Made by a program: the position numbers and the translations under genes. The notes under the pieces were generated by a model. It worked only from the letters and a program-made list of their open reading frames with translations. It had not been told where the DNA came from and searched no databases. DNA of 64,000 bases from assembly GCF_003474435.1 (NCBI RefSeq), contig NZ_QRNF01000017.1, forward strand, positions 1 to 64,000. The letters are read 5' to 3'. Each line of letters starts with the position of its first letter. Within the stretch, counting starts at the first letter, position 1. Shown here in pieces: positions 37,010 through 47,222 of the stretch. This stretch comes from Ruminococcus sp. AF46-10NS. GTDB lineage: Bacteria > Bacillota > Clostridia > Lachnospirales > Lachnospiraceae.

Positions 37010-40000
37010 TTATATTTCCCTCCAGATTGTTATATATTTTCCTGATCGAGTTATTAGTCTTTTCCCAGACCTTGTGACAAGATTTAGAGTGTCGTATGTA
37101 GCAAATATCCCTACACATACCCCGCCAAATTCATATTCTGAATTTTTAACTGTGATGCTATATCCGTATTTAAGATACTTTTCGCCGGATTCTGTTTTTC
37201 TGTACCAGGTAAACCACCTTGGTGGATATTTTTTCGTAACATCAGCGGCGTTTTTATACACGATTGCTGTTAATGTCGTTGTTTCATCTCCGTTATCCTG
37301 ATACTTCACATTAAAAAGCAAAGTGTTATCCGTAAGGCCATGCAGGTCTGTTGTTGTTTCTGACAGCTGTGTCCGAAATCCCTCCATGCTTGACTCTATA
37401 TTTGCCACATTTTGATTTGTTGTTATGATGGCTTCCTTTGCTTTATCGGCGGTATCCTGGGCCTTTTTGATATCATCCGTCAGACCTTCCGCATCTGTAA
37501 GGATAATCACTGTCTGGGTGTCCAACTCGGACACCCCTCCTGCAGACAACAGGACGCATCTGACAGCTTTTATTTTTGCGCCGGATGGAGTGTATATCTT
37601 CTGAATCTCGTCACCTGCAGATATATATTTCTGCGTATAGTTCGTACCATCTTCTGACTCATGGATGCGGTATCTTCCAGGATAACTTTTGATCAGGCCG
37701 TTATCGTTCTGTGTTGCTGAAAATGTGATTGATGCCGGTATCAATGTTTTCCCGTCTTTCTGTTTCCGGACTGCTAACGTAGAACAGTGCAGATCATAGG
37801 ACAGGCCTATCTTCCCGTCTTTCGCTTTACTGATACTGAATCTTTTCTTGATCCGCGTTCCTCCGGATTGCACAAGTATATAGCTTCCAGACCGGGTTGT
37901 AAGCCTCAGGCCTTTCCTTGTTGTCAGATAGCGTTTCCCCGTTCCGTATAATGCTTCGATATCAACATATCCATTATCTGATGTCATTGCTGTGACATGA
38001 TAGGTTCTGCTCGCCTCATCCCAGCGTCCGGTCACTCCCACAGATGGAGCTGCCGAGAACGCACTGTCATCGGAAACATCCGTATCTCCAAGGTACACTG
38101 TCATTCCCGTATAGCATCCGCTATAGTCCCCTCCGGATCCGTCTGTGTTTGTATGAACCACATGCGCATCATTGCTTAATGCTGCTCCCAGTGCATCCAG
38201 AGTGGATATTCCTGATAAGGCAGATAACGCTTCCTGCGCCGTTTTTGCTGCAGCACTCGCTGTATTGCTTGCCGCGTCTGCTTTACCGGCTGCAGATGAT
38301 GCAGTAGAACGTATTTCAGTAACATTCATATTCAATTGACTGTATATCTGGTTCAGAGATTGTTTCTGATCATCAAACCAGATACAACTGCTCTTGATCG
38401 TCTGTGAGCTATCGTTGATCGCAGATACCACGGAAGGGATGTCCAGCTTGGAACCGGCTATGGCGGCGTTGTCGGAGACCATCTTGTTGACAATTAAGCC
38501 ATCTGCTATCGCATCAGGCTTAACACCTGTTGCATCGATCAGGATTCCTTTCCCCGTCTTGTCAAACAGGGAGAATGTGAAGTCTCCTTTCGCATCCCGT
38601 CCGGCCTGCATCCGGACTGTTCCGTCTGAATCCGACCACTGCTGGGTAGCTCCCTGGATACGGATGCCGCCGTCATCGGAGGCTATCAGGAATTTATTTG
38701 TTGAGATCGTGCCGGCAAGAAGATCTGCTACGGATACCGTCTGCATCACGGCTGATCGAATCAATGCTGAGTCAATAACCGCGTTCTGTGAGGTTAGGTG
38801 GATGTTCTGCAGATCCCCGATGCCTGCACCGCCGGACAAAAGCACTTTGATATTTGCGTAATTAGAATCAAGAATATCAATCTTTGCATTTGCGGCTTCA
38901 AAGTTCGTAGCAGTCAATTCTTTAAAGGATCCTATCTCTCCATTTATCCTCTGCACATTTTCTTCCACTACATTCAGATTTTTTATAGTGGCATATGTGA
39001 TGTTTGCAGTATCCACATCCAGTTTGTTGATCATCGCCTGGTCGATCATGACCAGCTGTGCGTAATACCGTTCCATCTCTTTTGTCCGAGGTCCCTTATA
39101 GTCTGCATTGGTTTCTTCTTCTGACAGACCCACCGCCTCGACAGAATACGTAAGGCCTCCGTCATATTCCCATTCCAGTTTCATGACCGGGACTTTATAT
39201 GTATTTCCGGACAGATCTTCTACTGTCAGGACGTCCCATGGATCCAGGCGGGGATCTCCCATCATTTTCAGAGTTCCGGGCATATAAGAAAAGCTCTTGA
39301 ACGATGCCAGAATATTATTGAGAGCTGTTTGCGTCATGAATGGATTGGAAAACGACACGGACCTTGCTCCGGATCCTGAAGATATTGATATGCTTTTTCC
39401 ATTTTTGTCCTGGCCCGTAAAACACACAAATTTTGAAACATCAAAAACATAATCATTATGTTCAAAATTTCCCCAGTACCGATTTGGTTTTACTTTATAA
39501 TCTGAATCCACATAGGTATGCAGCTCGATCTGACCTCTACGATTGCATACAGCAAACGCGCCATGAAGCTGCGCTACATAGGAAAGCACTTCCCTGCAGC
39601 TATATCCTTTTGGCACTTTCATGGATATCGCCGTTAATCCGGATGTCACTACAGGAACGCCTGTGATATCCGCAATCTTCTTCAGTACTGTCACTGTATT
39701 TGTGGTTGTGCCATCCATGGAAAACGTCCGCTCTGTGTTCATCATACGGTCGTAAGCTGTGAATGTGATCTGATCGTCCGCTTTCTTTGGCTTCCCTACG
39801 GTAAAGTATCCCATCGGGATGTATTCTGTCAGACCGTTCACGTCCATCCCGATCTGCAGGAGGATCTCTTTTCCCTCGAGCAGGATGTTGCCATCCGGAA
39901 TCGTTACCTCGATATACTGCGACATCGTTGATCCCAGGGAAAAATCTTCCCCGCCTTCCGATCCACCGGTAAGCTTGATGTTTTTAACTTTTGTAATGGA

Positions 40001-40084
40001 CTTTTTTTCATATGTGATCAAAGCCTTAAAAGTTCGGGAATCCTGCTGTATCAGATTTCCGAATGCTGTTGTTGACTGATACAC
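37010..40084 (-). CDS. Tail tip protein (Tal-like, tail-associated)
   Basis: 1024 aa. Residues 1-330 match the gp27-like hub fold of siphovirus tail tips (KNIKLTGGSEGGEDFSLGSTMSQYIEVTI, then YSCREVLSYVAQLHGAF, DPRLDPWDVLTVED). A long helical part (about 340-420) and beta-rich segments follow. Residues about 600-660 are Ala-rich coiled coil. No protease motif is clear. It would form the tail tip that contacts the wall and guides DNA. Confidence 0.85.
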   Translation of the reverse strand: MYQSTTAFGNLIQQDSRTFKALITYEKKSITKVKNIKLTGGSEGGEDFSLGSTMSQYIEVTIPDGNILLEGKEILLQIGMDVNGLTEYIPMGYFTVGKPKKADDQITFTAYDRMMNTERTFSMDGTTTNTVTVLKKIADITGVPVVTSGLTAISMKVPKGYSCREVLSYVAQLHGAFAVCNRRGQIELHTYVDSDYKVKPNRYWGNFEHNDYVFDVSKFVCFTGQDKNGKSISISSGSGARSVSFSNPFMTQTALNNILASFKSFSYMPGTLKMMGDPRLDPWDVLTVEDLSGNTYKVPVMKLEWEYDGGLTYSVEAVGLSEEETNADYKGPRTKEMERYYAQLVMIDQAMINKLDVDTANITYATIKNLNVVEENVQRINGEIGSFKELTATNFEAANAKIDILDSNYANIKVLLSGGAGIGDLQNIHLTSQNAVIDSALIRSAVMQTVSVADLLAGTISTNKFLIASDDGGIRIQGATQQWSDSDGTVRMQAGRDAKGDFTFSLFDKTGKGILIDATGVKPDAIADGLIVNKMVSDNAAIAGSKLDIPSVVSAINDSSQTIKSSCIWFDDQKQSLNQIYSQLNMNVTEIRSTASSAAGKADAASNTASAAAKTAQEALSALSGISTLDALGAALSNDAHVVHTNTDGSGGDYSGCYTGMTVYLGDTDVSDDSAFSAAPSVGVTGRWDEASRTYHVTAMTSDNGYVDIEALYGTGKRYLTTRKGLRLTTRSGSYILVQSGGTRIKKRFSISKAKDGKIGLSYDLHCSTLAVRKQKDGKTLIPASITFSATQNDNGLIKSYPGRYRIHESEDGTNYTQKYISAGDEIQKIYTPSGAKIKAVRCVLLSAGGVSELDTQTVIILTDAEGLTDDIKKAQDTADKAKEAIITTNQNVANIESSMEGFRTQLSETTTDLHGLTDNTLLFNVKYQDNGDETTTLTAIVYKNAADVTKKYPPRWFTWYRKTESGEKYLKYGYSITVKNSEYEFGGVCVGIFATYDTLNLVTRSGKRLITRSGKYITIWREI

Positions 40085-40096
40085 AGGACCGCCTCC

Positions 40097-40489
40097 TTAT
40101 TCTGTCAGCATGTAATCAATGACATCCAGTTCTTCCATGGTCAGTGCATCATACTTCAGATCATCATCACATTTTTCAACTACGGCAATTGAAACCGTAT
40201 GGATTTCCACTTCGGTCTCGATTCCGAGAAGCTCGCTCATGTCTTTTTCAAAACCTGCTTTATCTCCCATGATGTAGCAATTATCTTCTTCCAGATATTC
40301 ACCGTTTTCGTCTTTTTTGGCATATCGGTCAATAAGTTCTTTTCTTTCATCCGTGTAGGCTGCTGCTGCCTCCTGGACAGAAGATATGTTTTTCTTGATC
40401 GCATATGCAAGCCGGACGGGCAAGCGTTTCTGTCTCAGGCCTGCACAGATATTTAAAAATGCTACGATCTCACTGTTTTTCATTTTCAT
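40097..40489 (-). CDS. DUF1617-like phage protein
   Basis: 130 aa, charged, helical: KMKNSEIVAFLNICAGLRQKRLPVRLAYAI, a pattern seen in DUF1617 proteins of Firmicute phages. It lies beside the tail-tip gene. The start overlaps the end of the upstream gene by 4 nt (ATGA). Function unknown; perhaps a tail or head accessory protein. Confidence 0.65.
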   Translation of the reverse strand: MKMKNSEIVAFLNICAGLRQKRLPVRLAYAIKKNISSVQEAAAAYTDERKELIDRYAKKDENGEYLEEDNCYIMGDKAGFEKDMSELLGIETEVEIHTVSIAVVEKCDDDLKYDALTMEELDVIDYMLTE

Positions 40490-40743
40490 GCCGGTTCCTC
40501 CGTTTCAGAAGTATCTGTTGTGTCCACTGCGCCCTGATCCTCCAGCTTCCACAGAAGCTCATCAAATGCAGCCATGTCTTTTCTGCATTCCTCTTTATTC
40601 GCTTCATACATTTCCTGATCCTGTATGGTCTTTGTGCAGTTGCTTCTTCCAGTTTCCGGAACCTGTGCGGTCATATATACCACGCTATTTCCATCGATAA
40701 TGGAACTGTAGCTGAGATTCATTGATTTTGTGCCTTTTAACAT
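40486..40743 (-). CDS. Small tail-region protein, unknown
   Basis: About 85 aa. I start at ATG 40743, behind AAGGAGG, because the longer frame overlaps the upstream gene. The core MNLSYSSIIDGNSVVYMTAQVPETG is followed by an acidic tail. Located between a distal-tail-like and a DUF1617-like gene. No family recognised. Confidence 0.7.
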   Translation of the reverse strand: MLKGTKSMNLSYSSIIDGNSVVYMTAQVPETGRSNCTKTIQDQEMYEANKEECRKDMAAFDELLWKLEDQGAVDTTDTSETEEPA

Positions 40744-40756
40744 GTTTGTTTCCTCC

Positions 40757-41122
40757 TTATTTTCCAATTAGCGTTGCACCTACTCCTTTATACGTTTTCA
40801 CGCCATCTACATAGCTGTATACCGGATAGGATGGTGTATTTGAGTAGAAACGTTTTGTTATCCTTGAATTACTTCCGGGATCTGTAAATGTAACATTAAA
40901 GAAAGCGGAACTTATTGCTGCATCAATCTTTGCTGTATCTGCTCTGCTTAACATTGGCCATGTAATTTCAAGCGTATATTTAACGGCGATAAGGTCGCCC
41001 ATCATCTCACCATCTGCAGCACGCCCTGTATTATTTGACCAGATTTTTTCTTTTTTTATTGTCAAACCCGAAAGGGCCGGAGTCGGCATCGTAACTCCGT
41101 CAATAATGATATCATCTGTCAC
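40757..41122 (-). CDS. Tail protein, DUF6711-like
   Basis: 121 aa, beta-rich. It reads IIDGVTMPTPALSGLTIKKEKIWSNNTGRA at the start and ends SYVDGVKTYKGVGATLIGK. Similar small proteins follow the tape measure in Clostridia phages and are thought to be distal tail components. It starts 12 nt after the tape measure gene. Confidence 0.75.
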   Translation of the reverse strand: MTDDIIIDGVTMPTPALSGLTIKKEKIWSNNTGRAADGEMMGDLIAVKYTLEITWPMLSRADTAKIDAAISSAFFNVTFTDPGSNSRITKRFYSNTPSYPVYSYVDGVKTYKGVGATLIGK

Positions 41123-41134
41123 TTTGCCGCCTCC

Positions 41135-44100
41135 TTATCCAAACACCGGATTTCCGGTCTGTTTCTGATAGTTGTTTCCTTCCTGACGGATCATCTTGAA
41201 TAGTTTCTTTGCATCACCTTCCAGATAGATACGAATCTCCTGGCTACGGTTACTGCTGCCCTGCATGCTTTCAAAAGCATTTACAACCGCTTCGAATACA
41301 CCTGCACGGATTCCGGCTATGATTTGGTTATTATTTGCTACCGCAGAACGATTACCCATCTTTCCTACAAGCTCCGGACCCGACTCTCTTGCAATGAACA
41401 TTTCCCCCATATCCGGAAATCCTCCGTTTGCATACCAGTTCAAGTTGAACCTTGGCAATGAAAAGCTAAAGTTTCCAATTTTGATGTTTCCACCATTCCA
41501 GTCCCATCCAATATGCGGCATCGGGATATGCACACTCGAAAAACCATTTGCAAAATTTTGTATAACATCTTTTCCGACATTATATAAATTTGGGATCGCA
41601 TTAGACACTTTGTTCGGTATTCTGTTTAATATACTTGACAGCGAATTCCAGTTATCGTTGAATCCAGATTTTAGTCCACTTATAATATCTCGTCCTTTTG
41701 GCGTTACTTTGCTCTTGATATTTCCAATCGCATTAAATGATTGGGTGCCGATTTTCTTTACTCTGCTCAAAAATACAGATTCTCTTACAGCTTCCCATCC
41801 ATTTTTCAGCCCTATGATGGCATCCTTGCCTTTTCCCGTCAGCCAGTTCTTAGCATTTCCAAGCTTGTCCTTTGTCCATCCTGGAATTTTACCAATCCAG
41901 ATCAAAATACCTGGCATACCTGCTTTCAGGCCATTGAATAATCCTGTAATGATAAATCCACCTTGTTCCTTCATTACAGTTGACGGCGAATGGATTCCGA
42001 AAGCTTTTTTGAATCCGTTTATAAATGGTGTGAAAATGTGTTCTTTGATCCAAGAACCTACGTTTCTTAATGCGGAAATTATTCCATTAAACAATCCTTT
42101 GATCGTGAATTTGCCGTCTTCATAAGCTGTATCTTTCCACCATTTTACAACCTGTTTCCAGGCGTCTCCGATAATCGCCCATATCGTAGCTGCAAATGCT
42201 CCAAATGCAGCTCCAAATGCTTCTGAAATTTTCTCAACAATGCCTGCCCAGTCAATATTGACCAGGAATTCCTTGATCTTCTCCCCAACCTGCTGCCAGT
42301 TTGTATTCTCAACAGCCTGGATAAACGCATCCAAAATGCCCTTAACTGCATCATTCGCAGTTTTCCCAGCTTTTGCAGCATCGAATGTGGCTACCGCACT
42401 GTTGATTGCATCAGACACTGATTTTCCAAGATTGCTCCAATGAAATTGTGAAACTGCTGTATAAAGGGCTTCTAAACGTGTATTGAAATACTCGCCTACG
42501 GTTTTTCCAATCTTTTTCCAGTCTGCCGTTGCAATTGCTGTATTCAGTGTGCTTATCAGTCCTGATACGGTATCGTGCACAGTCCCTTTGATCAGATTCC
42601 AGTCAAGGCCTTCCAGCGCACCATTGATCCCATCCCCGATCGCTTTTCCAAGACTGTTCCAATGGAAATTCTTTGCAAAGGTATCTGCAAATCCAAAGAC
42701 AGTGTTCAGCCCTTTGGAAAATGTATTTCCAACTAATTTCCAGTCCGTAGCTTCAATAAAGCCATTCAGAAAAGTGGCAATGCTTTTTGCAATCTTATTG
42801 CAGGTGTTCTGGATCTTGTCCCACGGAATACGTTCCAGAGCATCGTTGAGCTTATTGCCGACTATGGTTCCAAGTTCTGTGAAATCACCGGACTTCCAGG
42901 AATCTTTGATCAGCTTTGCAAGATCTTTGAAGCGACTCTTGATAGCCGTTGTCTGGAACATATCATTAACGCCACCAAGCGGTGATGTATCCGTTCCACT
43001 TCCTGTTCCTCCTGATCCGGAGCTGTCTGAATCATCGTTCAGCTTGTTGATCTGGTCGAATCCCAGAAGAGTGCGCTGATATTGTTTTGCTGCTTTTGAT
43101 GCCGTATCTGCGTTCTTTGCATTATTCTTCAGACCCGTTGAGGTACTGTTAAGACTTGCAGCATAATCCTGATTGACTTTCTTGGCCGTGACCATGGTGG
43201 TTTTGCCTGTGAGGGCTCCCATCAGCTGGCCTATGGAATTTACCACGTTGATAACCGTCTGAATGAAATTGTTCAGAATTGGTGCTACAACATTCAGGAT
43301 TGGTGCAAAGGCTGTGGCCAGTGAATTTTTGAGCTGTGTCAGAGAAGACATCAGCAGAGAAAGACTTCTGTTTGTTTCTCCACTGTACTGTGCAAGGTTC
43401 TGAAATCCCTGCTTTGCACCATCTACAGCTCCACGGATCACAAAACTTGCAAACATAAATTTTGCAGTCATTCCGATCGTCTTCAGTATACCTGTCAAGC
43501 CTCGTCCGGATGTTCCCAGACCATTGAACGAAGATTTTGTCCTGTTAAGAAACGGGATTCCGGATGTGAACTTCTGGATTAGTGCAGCATAAGCACCGGA
43601 GCATTTTCGGATCACACCGGTGAAGGAAGATGCAACGTTTCCAACACCTCCAAGAAGCTTTGTAAAGCCTCCCCACCCCTTCGAAACAGTTGCTCCTATT
43701 CCTTTGAAAATTCCTGTCCCAAAGTTCAATGCCTGTTTCGGAAGAGATACCGGCCGCTTTACGTCTGTATTTGAGGATTCCATCTGTCTGGCCTTTGTTT
43801 TATACTCCTCTACAGCTATCTTTGCTTGATCAATATCATATGTAAGGCTTTTCCATTCCTGGTTTTCTTTTGATACGCCCAAAGCTTGGAGCTTATTTTC
43901 TTTTTCGTGATAAGCATCAAGTTCTTTATTTACTTTTAAAATATCGTTTTGTAATTTTTGATAATCTTCTGTTGGCACTGCCTGAGTTGATTTTCCTGAT
44001 TTTTCTAACGATTTCATTTTTTCTTCATACTCAAACAGCTTCCCGCGAGCTTGTTCAATATCGTATATAAGGCTTTTCCATTGCTTGCTTTCTTTCTTAA

Positions 44101-44683
44101 CGCCCATCGCCTCAAGCTTTTCACCTTTTTTTTCATATTTTTCTATTTCTTCGTTTAAACTTTTTACAGAATTTCTGATTTCACGATATTCGTTTGTAGG
44201 TGTCAGTTTAAGAGCGGTTCCTGTCATTTCCATTTTAGCTGCAGCATCTTTGTATTCATTGAGTTTTTTTTCAGCTTGAGTAATGTCAACTACAAGGCTT
44301 TTCCATTGCTGGTTCTCTTTAGATTTACCCGTGTTTTCAAATTTCCGCTGTTTTTCTTGTAACTTTTCCAATGATTGCTGCGCTTTTGATAAATTTTCCT
44401 GCAGTTCGGCGTACTCTTCCGTTGGAACTTTGATGCCAGCCTTGATCTGGAAATTCTTAACTGGATTCTTTCCGATCATCTCTCTGATCTTGTTCAGAGT
44501 ATTTCTTACCGGCTGCAATGCTTTACTTTCCATTCCTCGAAACGGGTTTTTTATTTTTTCTGTTTCTTTTTGGATCTCATTAACGGTTTTCTTTACTTCT
44601 CGCTGACCTTCTTCCATTTCTTTCTTCAAAGGTTTTGTTGTTGCTTCAATGACCACCTGCATCTTATGAAGTGTATCTCCCAT
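41135..44683 (-). CDS. Tail tape measure protein
   Basis: 1182 aa. The first ~310 residues are coiled coil with three near-repeats of an (E/Q)WKSLxxDIxQA-type unit (about 105-310). A hydrophobic middle (about 390-490) with several membrane-like segments is followed by a repeated amphipathic region of W-K-x-G/I-x-(K)-T units (about 590-800) and a Gly/Ile-rich C-terminus. Length would set a tail of about 180 nm by the usual rule, which is an estimate. Start 44683 behind AGGGGAGG. Confidence 0.93.
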   Translation of the reverse strand: MGDTLHKMQVVIEATTKPLKKEMEEGQREVKKTVNEIQKETEKIKNPFRGMESKALQPVRNTLNKIREMIGKNPVKNFQIKAGIKVPTEEYAELQENLSKAQQSLEKLQEKQRKFENTGKSKENQQWKSLVVDITQAEKKLNEYKDAAAKMEMTGTALKLTPTNEYREIRNSVKSLNEEIEKYEKKGEKLEAMGVKKESKQWKSLIYDIEQARGKLFEYEEKMKSLEKSGKSTQAVPTEDYQKLQNDILKVNKELDAYHEKENKLQALGVSKENQEWKSLTYDIDQAKIAVEEYKTKARQMESSNTDVKRPVSLPKQALNFGTGIFKGIGATVSKGWGGFTKLLGGVGNVASSFTGVIRKCSGAYAALIQKFTSGIPFLNRTKSSFNGLGTSGRGLTGILKTIGMTAKFMFASFVIRGAVDGAKQGFQNLAQYSGETNRSLSLLMSSLTQLKNSLATAFAPILNVVAPILNNFIQTVINVVNSIGQLMGALTGKTTMVTAKKVNQDYAASLNSTSTGLKNNAKNADTASKAAKQYQRTLLGFDQINKLNDDSDSSGSGGTGSGTDTSPLGGVNDMFQTTAIKSRFKDLAKLIKDSWKSGDFTELGTIVGNKLNDALERIPWDKIQNTCNKIAKSIATFLNGFIEATDWKLVGNTFSKGLNTVFGFADTFAKNFHWNSLGKAIGDGINGALEGLDWNLIKGTVHDTVSGLISTLNTAIATADWKKIGKTVGEYFNTRLEALYTAVSQFHWSNLGKSVSDAINSAVATFDAAKAGKTANDAVKGILDAFIQAVENTNWQQVGEKIKEFLVNIDWAGIVEKISEAFGAAFGAFAATIWAIIGDAWKQVVKWWKDTAYEDGKFTIKGLFNGIISALRNVGSWIKEHIFTPFINGFKKAFGIHSPSTVMKEQGGFIITGLFNGLKAGMPGILIWIGKIPGWTKDKLGNAKNWLTGKGKDAIIGLKNGWEAVRESVFLSRVKKIGTQSFNAIGNIKSKVTPKGRDIISGLKSGFNDNWNSLSSILNRIPNKVSNAIPNLYNVGKDVIQNFANGFSSVHIPMPHIGWDWNGGNIKIGNFSFSLPRFNLNWYANGGFPDMGEMFIARESGPELVGKMGNRSAVANNNQIIAGIRAGVFEAVVNAFESMQGSSNRSQEIRIYLEGDAKKLFKMIRQEGNNYQKQTGNPVFG

Positions 44684-44713
44684 GGTCTCACCTCCCCTCT
44701 TTTTCTCAGAAAA

Positions 44714-45076
44714 TTAATGATTGTGTCTATAGTTCCATTCGGCGTTGTACGCCCTTCTTTTTTCCATGTACTCTTCCCACTGGCGGGCTTCTTCTGCTTC
44801 TTCGTATATCTTCTGTTCCTTTTCGAACAATTCCGGATAATAATCCCAGGGATGAGCCATCTTGCCATCTTTGGCAAATAACGCTGAGATATCTACTGCT
44901 ATGGCCTGGGCCTGGATGAAGTTATCCGTGATCCGCTGCTTTTCTTCTCTTAGCAGCCGTCTTCTGATATTTGACAGAGTATCGAAAATTTCATTTACGG
45001 AAAGGTTCCAGAATGTTTCTGCCGGAAGCCCCATCTCAAGGGCTACCGGATAAAGCTCTGAGAGCTGTTCTGACAT
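44714..45076 (-). CDS. Tail assembly chaperone partner (Gp15-like)
   Basis: 120 aa helical protein placed directly before the tape measure. Its start overlaps the stop of the preceding gene as TGATG. The location matches the second tail assembly chaperone; here it seems to be made by re-initiation rather than frameshift. Confidence 0.7.
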   Translation of the reverse strand: MSEQLSELYPVALEMGLPAETFWNLSVNEIFDTLSNIRRRLLREEKQRITDNFIQAQAIAVDISALFAKDGKMAHPWDYYPELFEKEQKIYEEAEEARQWEEYMEKRRAYNAEWNYRHNH

Positions 45077-45525
45077 CAGATGTTCTCGATGTCCTCCATC
45101 AGATTTGCTGCCATTTTCTCCGGTAAAAAACCCGATACCACCATAAGAGGGATCAGAACCTTCTGGAAAAGTTCCAGCTGGCTGTTTCCTTCCTCGATCC
45201 AGGCATCATAAATTTTCTGTACGTCCTGATAGTCAACGCCATGCTCCCATGGAGACATCGCTTCCTGGATGATCGTCAGCATCACAGAGAGCGGTGGCAT
45301 ATCATCCAACATGTTCATAAGGTTCTGTCTGTATTTGTTTTCCAGGCGTCCGATTCCGGATGCTTTCAGTTTCATCTTGAAGCTCCTGCTGCCTACATTC
45401 CAGTAAGCAAAAGGCTGCCTCTTTTTCTTCTGTTCCTCCAGACTCACAACTTTTTCATCTGGAACCTGTACTTCATTCTGAGCAGATGCTCCGCCCAGAT
45501 CCTGAATACCTTCAAAATTCATCAT
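45076..45525 (-). CDS. Tail assembly chaperone (DUF6096-like)
   Basis: 149 aa: a disordered start, then PFAYWNVGSRSFKMKLKASGIGRLENKYRQNLM and helical C-terminal part. It lies between the tail tube and the Gp15-like gene, where chaperone G genes occur. No slippery site is obvious at its end. Confidence 0.75.
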   Translation of the reverse strand: MMNFEGIQDLGGASAQNEVQVPDEKVVSLEEQKKKRQPFAYWNVGSRSFKMKLKASGIGRLENKYRQNLMNMLDDMPPLSVMLTIIQEAMSPWEHGVDYQDVQKIYDAWIEEGNSQLELFQKVLIPLMVVSGFLPEKMAANLMEDIENI

Positions 45526-45538
45526 CTTTTATTCCTCC

Positions 45539-45964
45539 TTACGCCGGATCTGTCTGTTTGATCTCGGACTGTACGGCCATGGTTGCTTCGAACTCAATCA
45601 CGCCGTTTACTCCTCCGCCTGTACGCTTTACAGAAAACTGTGCAGTAAACTCGGTAACTGTTCCATCTTTTGTTTTTTCCTGGAAATCCCAGAGTTCTTT
45701 TTTGTCTGCCGCATCTCTCATAACTCTGTATGGACTGTTTGCTTTACTGTTGTCGTATTTCCATTTGTACTTCATGTCCGGAAGATCTCCGATACCATTC
45801 TCGTACATCTTATGCGGATCTGTAAGGCAGGTGTTTTCCTCTTTATCAAGTTCCACACCGACTTCCGGAATTTCTTTCAATCCCGGAAGGTCTGTATAAG
45901 CTGCAGAGCTGCTTCCGCCATCTGTATGTTTCCTATAGCCTAATGTTGCTCCATTCGCTAACAT
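45539..45964 (-). CDS. Major tail tube protein
   Basis: 141 aa, beta-rich, with LGYRKHTDGGSSSAAYTDLPGLKEIPEVG and a late SVKRTGGGVNGVIEFEATM. Size and position, between connector and chaperone genes, fit the tail tube of small Firmicute siphoviruses. Confidence 0.85.
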   Translation of the reverse strand: MLANGATLGYRKHTDGGSSSAAYTDLPGLKEIPEVGVELDKEENTCLTDPHKMYENGIGDLPDMKYKWKYDNSKANSPYRVMRDAADKKELWDFQEKTKDGTVTEFTAQFSVKRTGGGVNGVIEFEATMAVQSEIKQTDPA

Positions 45965-45976
45965 CTCTGTTCCTCC

Positions 45977-46345
45977 TTATCTCCAATACACGCTGTCAGA
46001 ATCCATATCAATGATTCCTTCATAACGCATCTGTTTATGTTTCATTCCTGACGGATCCGGCACGTCTGCGCATGCGATCCGCTTCAGGCCTGTTACTTTC
46101 ATTGCCTCATCCACCTGCAGAGCCGCCTCTGAGGTACTGTGATTGTTCCAGATATCGATCCGGTATCTTACCAGAGCTTTGTCTTCCCTCATTCCTTCGG
46201 CATCGGAACTGGCTTCGTATACATCATTCTGCTCTTCTGTATACTGAATTGTTGATCCCTCCGCCCAGGAACGCGGGTACGCATCTGAAACATTTTCTGA
46301 TACCGTGCACAGTGCCGCATACACCTGATCTTTTACATTCTTCAT
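45977..46345 (-). CDS. Tail completion / terminator-like protein
   Basis: 122 aa: KNVKDQVYAALCTVSENVSDAYPRSW start and a beta-rich end. Place and size fit the Gp17-type tail terminator. The start overlaps the end of the HK97 gp10-like gene by 4 nt. Confidence 0.7.
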   Translation of the reverse strand: MKNVKDQVYAALCTVSENVSDAYPRSWAEGSTIQYTEEQNDVYEASSDAEGMREDKALVRYRIDIWNNHSTSEAALQVDEAMKVTGLKRIACADVPDPSGMKHKQMRYEGIIDMDSDSVYWR

Positions 46346-46851
46346 ATATCCTCCAAATCTGACACAAGGTTTCCACCCAGTATCTTTAATATCTGTTCTT
46401 CATTATCCTTCATGGCCGGATACAGGAACGGATAGGCCGGATTTCCGCTGCATTTATAGAATCTGCCGTCCGGAGCATCTATGCAGGGCCAACGATACTT
46501 TTCAGCTACACGTCTGTCTACCTGACTTTCATGGATCCACCATGGCTGCTGGGCATAGACTGGAGTGACTTTCGGAGAGATACCAGCATGTTTCTCCTGC
46601 CCTTTCGGTCCGGTTCCAAATTCCAAATATGGTGCATAAGCTTTATTTGTCCAGCAGGTGCCAGTGACAGTATCTTCCTGTTCTGTAATCTCGGCAAAAA
46701 TACTTTGTCTGAGTTCTCCGGTATCTGCATGGCAATTCTCAACTGCTGCTGAACGTACAAACTGAATTGCCTCGCTTACAGCCTGCCGGGTGTCCAACTC
46801 GGACGCCTCATACAGTGCTTTTGCTACCTCATCAAATCCTTTTACGCTCAT
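46342..46851 (-). CDS. HK97 gp10-like head-tail joining protein
   Basis: 169 aa. The core SAAVENCHADTGELRQSIFAEI and KAYAPYLEFGTGPKGQEKHAG are typical of gp10-like proteins. I start at the ATG at 46851 (ATGA overlap with the stop of the upstream gene, GGAGG before it); the longer frame is internal to that gene. Confidence 0.85.
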   Translation of the reverse strand: MSVKGFDEVAKALYEASELDTRQAVSEAIQFVRSAAVENCHADTGELRQSIFAEITEQEDTVTGTCWTNKAYAPYLEFGTGPKGQEKHAGISPKVTPVYAQQPWWIHESQVDRRVAEKYRWPCIDAPDGRFYKCSGNPAYPFLYPAMKDNEEQILKILGGNLVSDLEDI

Positions 46852-47222
46852 ATCTTTTCTACCTCCATGGTCAGGAAACGATATGGCTTGATAGATATGA
46901 TCCGATAATCCGGTGACTGATCTGCTGCCACATATAAACAAATCCCATCCCGCTCTTCTATATCTGTTCCATCTTCCATGATATAATGCAGCCGGTTTTT
47001 TTCATCAGCCTGGATCTTATAGTTTCCTTGCAACCGTACATTCCGGATGTAGTTCAGCCGCTGGCCGTACTGTTCAGCCTGTACCTTTCCGGATGCCGGC
47101 CAGATCTCCCCGGTAACGGAAGAGGCAGCACCATATTCTTCACTGGTACTGCCTTCCTTGTCTTTTTTTACCGTCATTTTCTTGTGGAAAAATTCCTCAA
47201 GTCTGTTTCTTCTCAGCCTCAT
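46848..47222 (-). CDS. Head closure / connector protein
   Basis: 124 aa, beta-rich: FFHKKMTVKKDKEGSTSEEYG start, then an SH3-like sequence with EIWPASGKVQAEQYGQRLNYIRN. It fits the head-closure (gp16-like) position. It overlaps the preceding gene by 26 nt. Confidence 0.75.
   Translation of the reverse strand: MRLRRNRLEEFFHKKMTVKKDKEGSTSEEYGAASSVTGEIWPASGKVQAEQYGQRLNYIRNVRLQGNYKIQADEKNRLHYIMEDGTDIEERDGICLYVAADQSPDYRIISIKPYRFLTMEVEKI

Noticed and set aside
41265..42125. 286-codon ORF opposite the tape measure gene
   Set aside because: Antisense shadow caused by the repetitive composition of the tape measure gene.
45070..45090. Programmed frameshift between the tail assembly chaperones
   Set aside because: The two genes meet as TGATG with no slippery heptamer nearby; re-initiation explains it.
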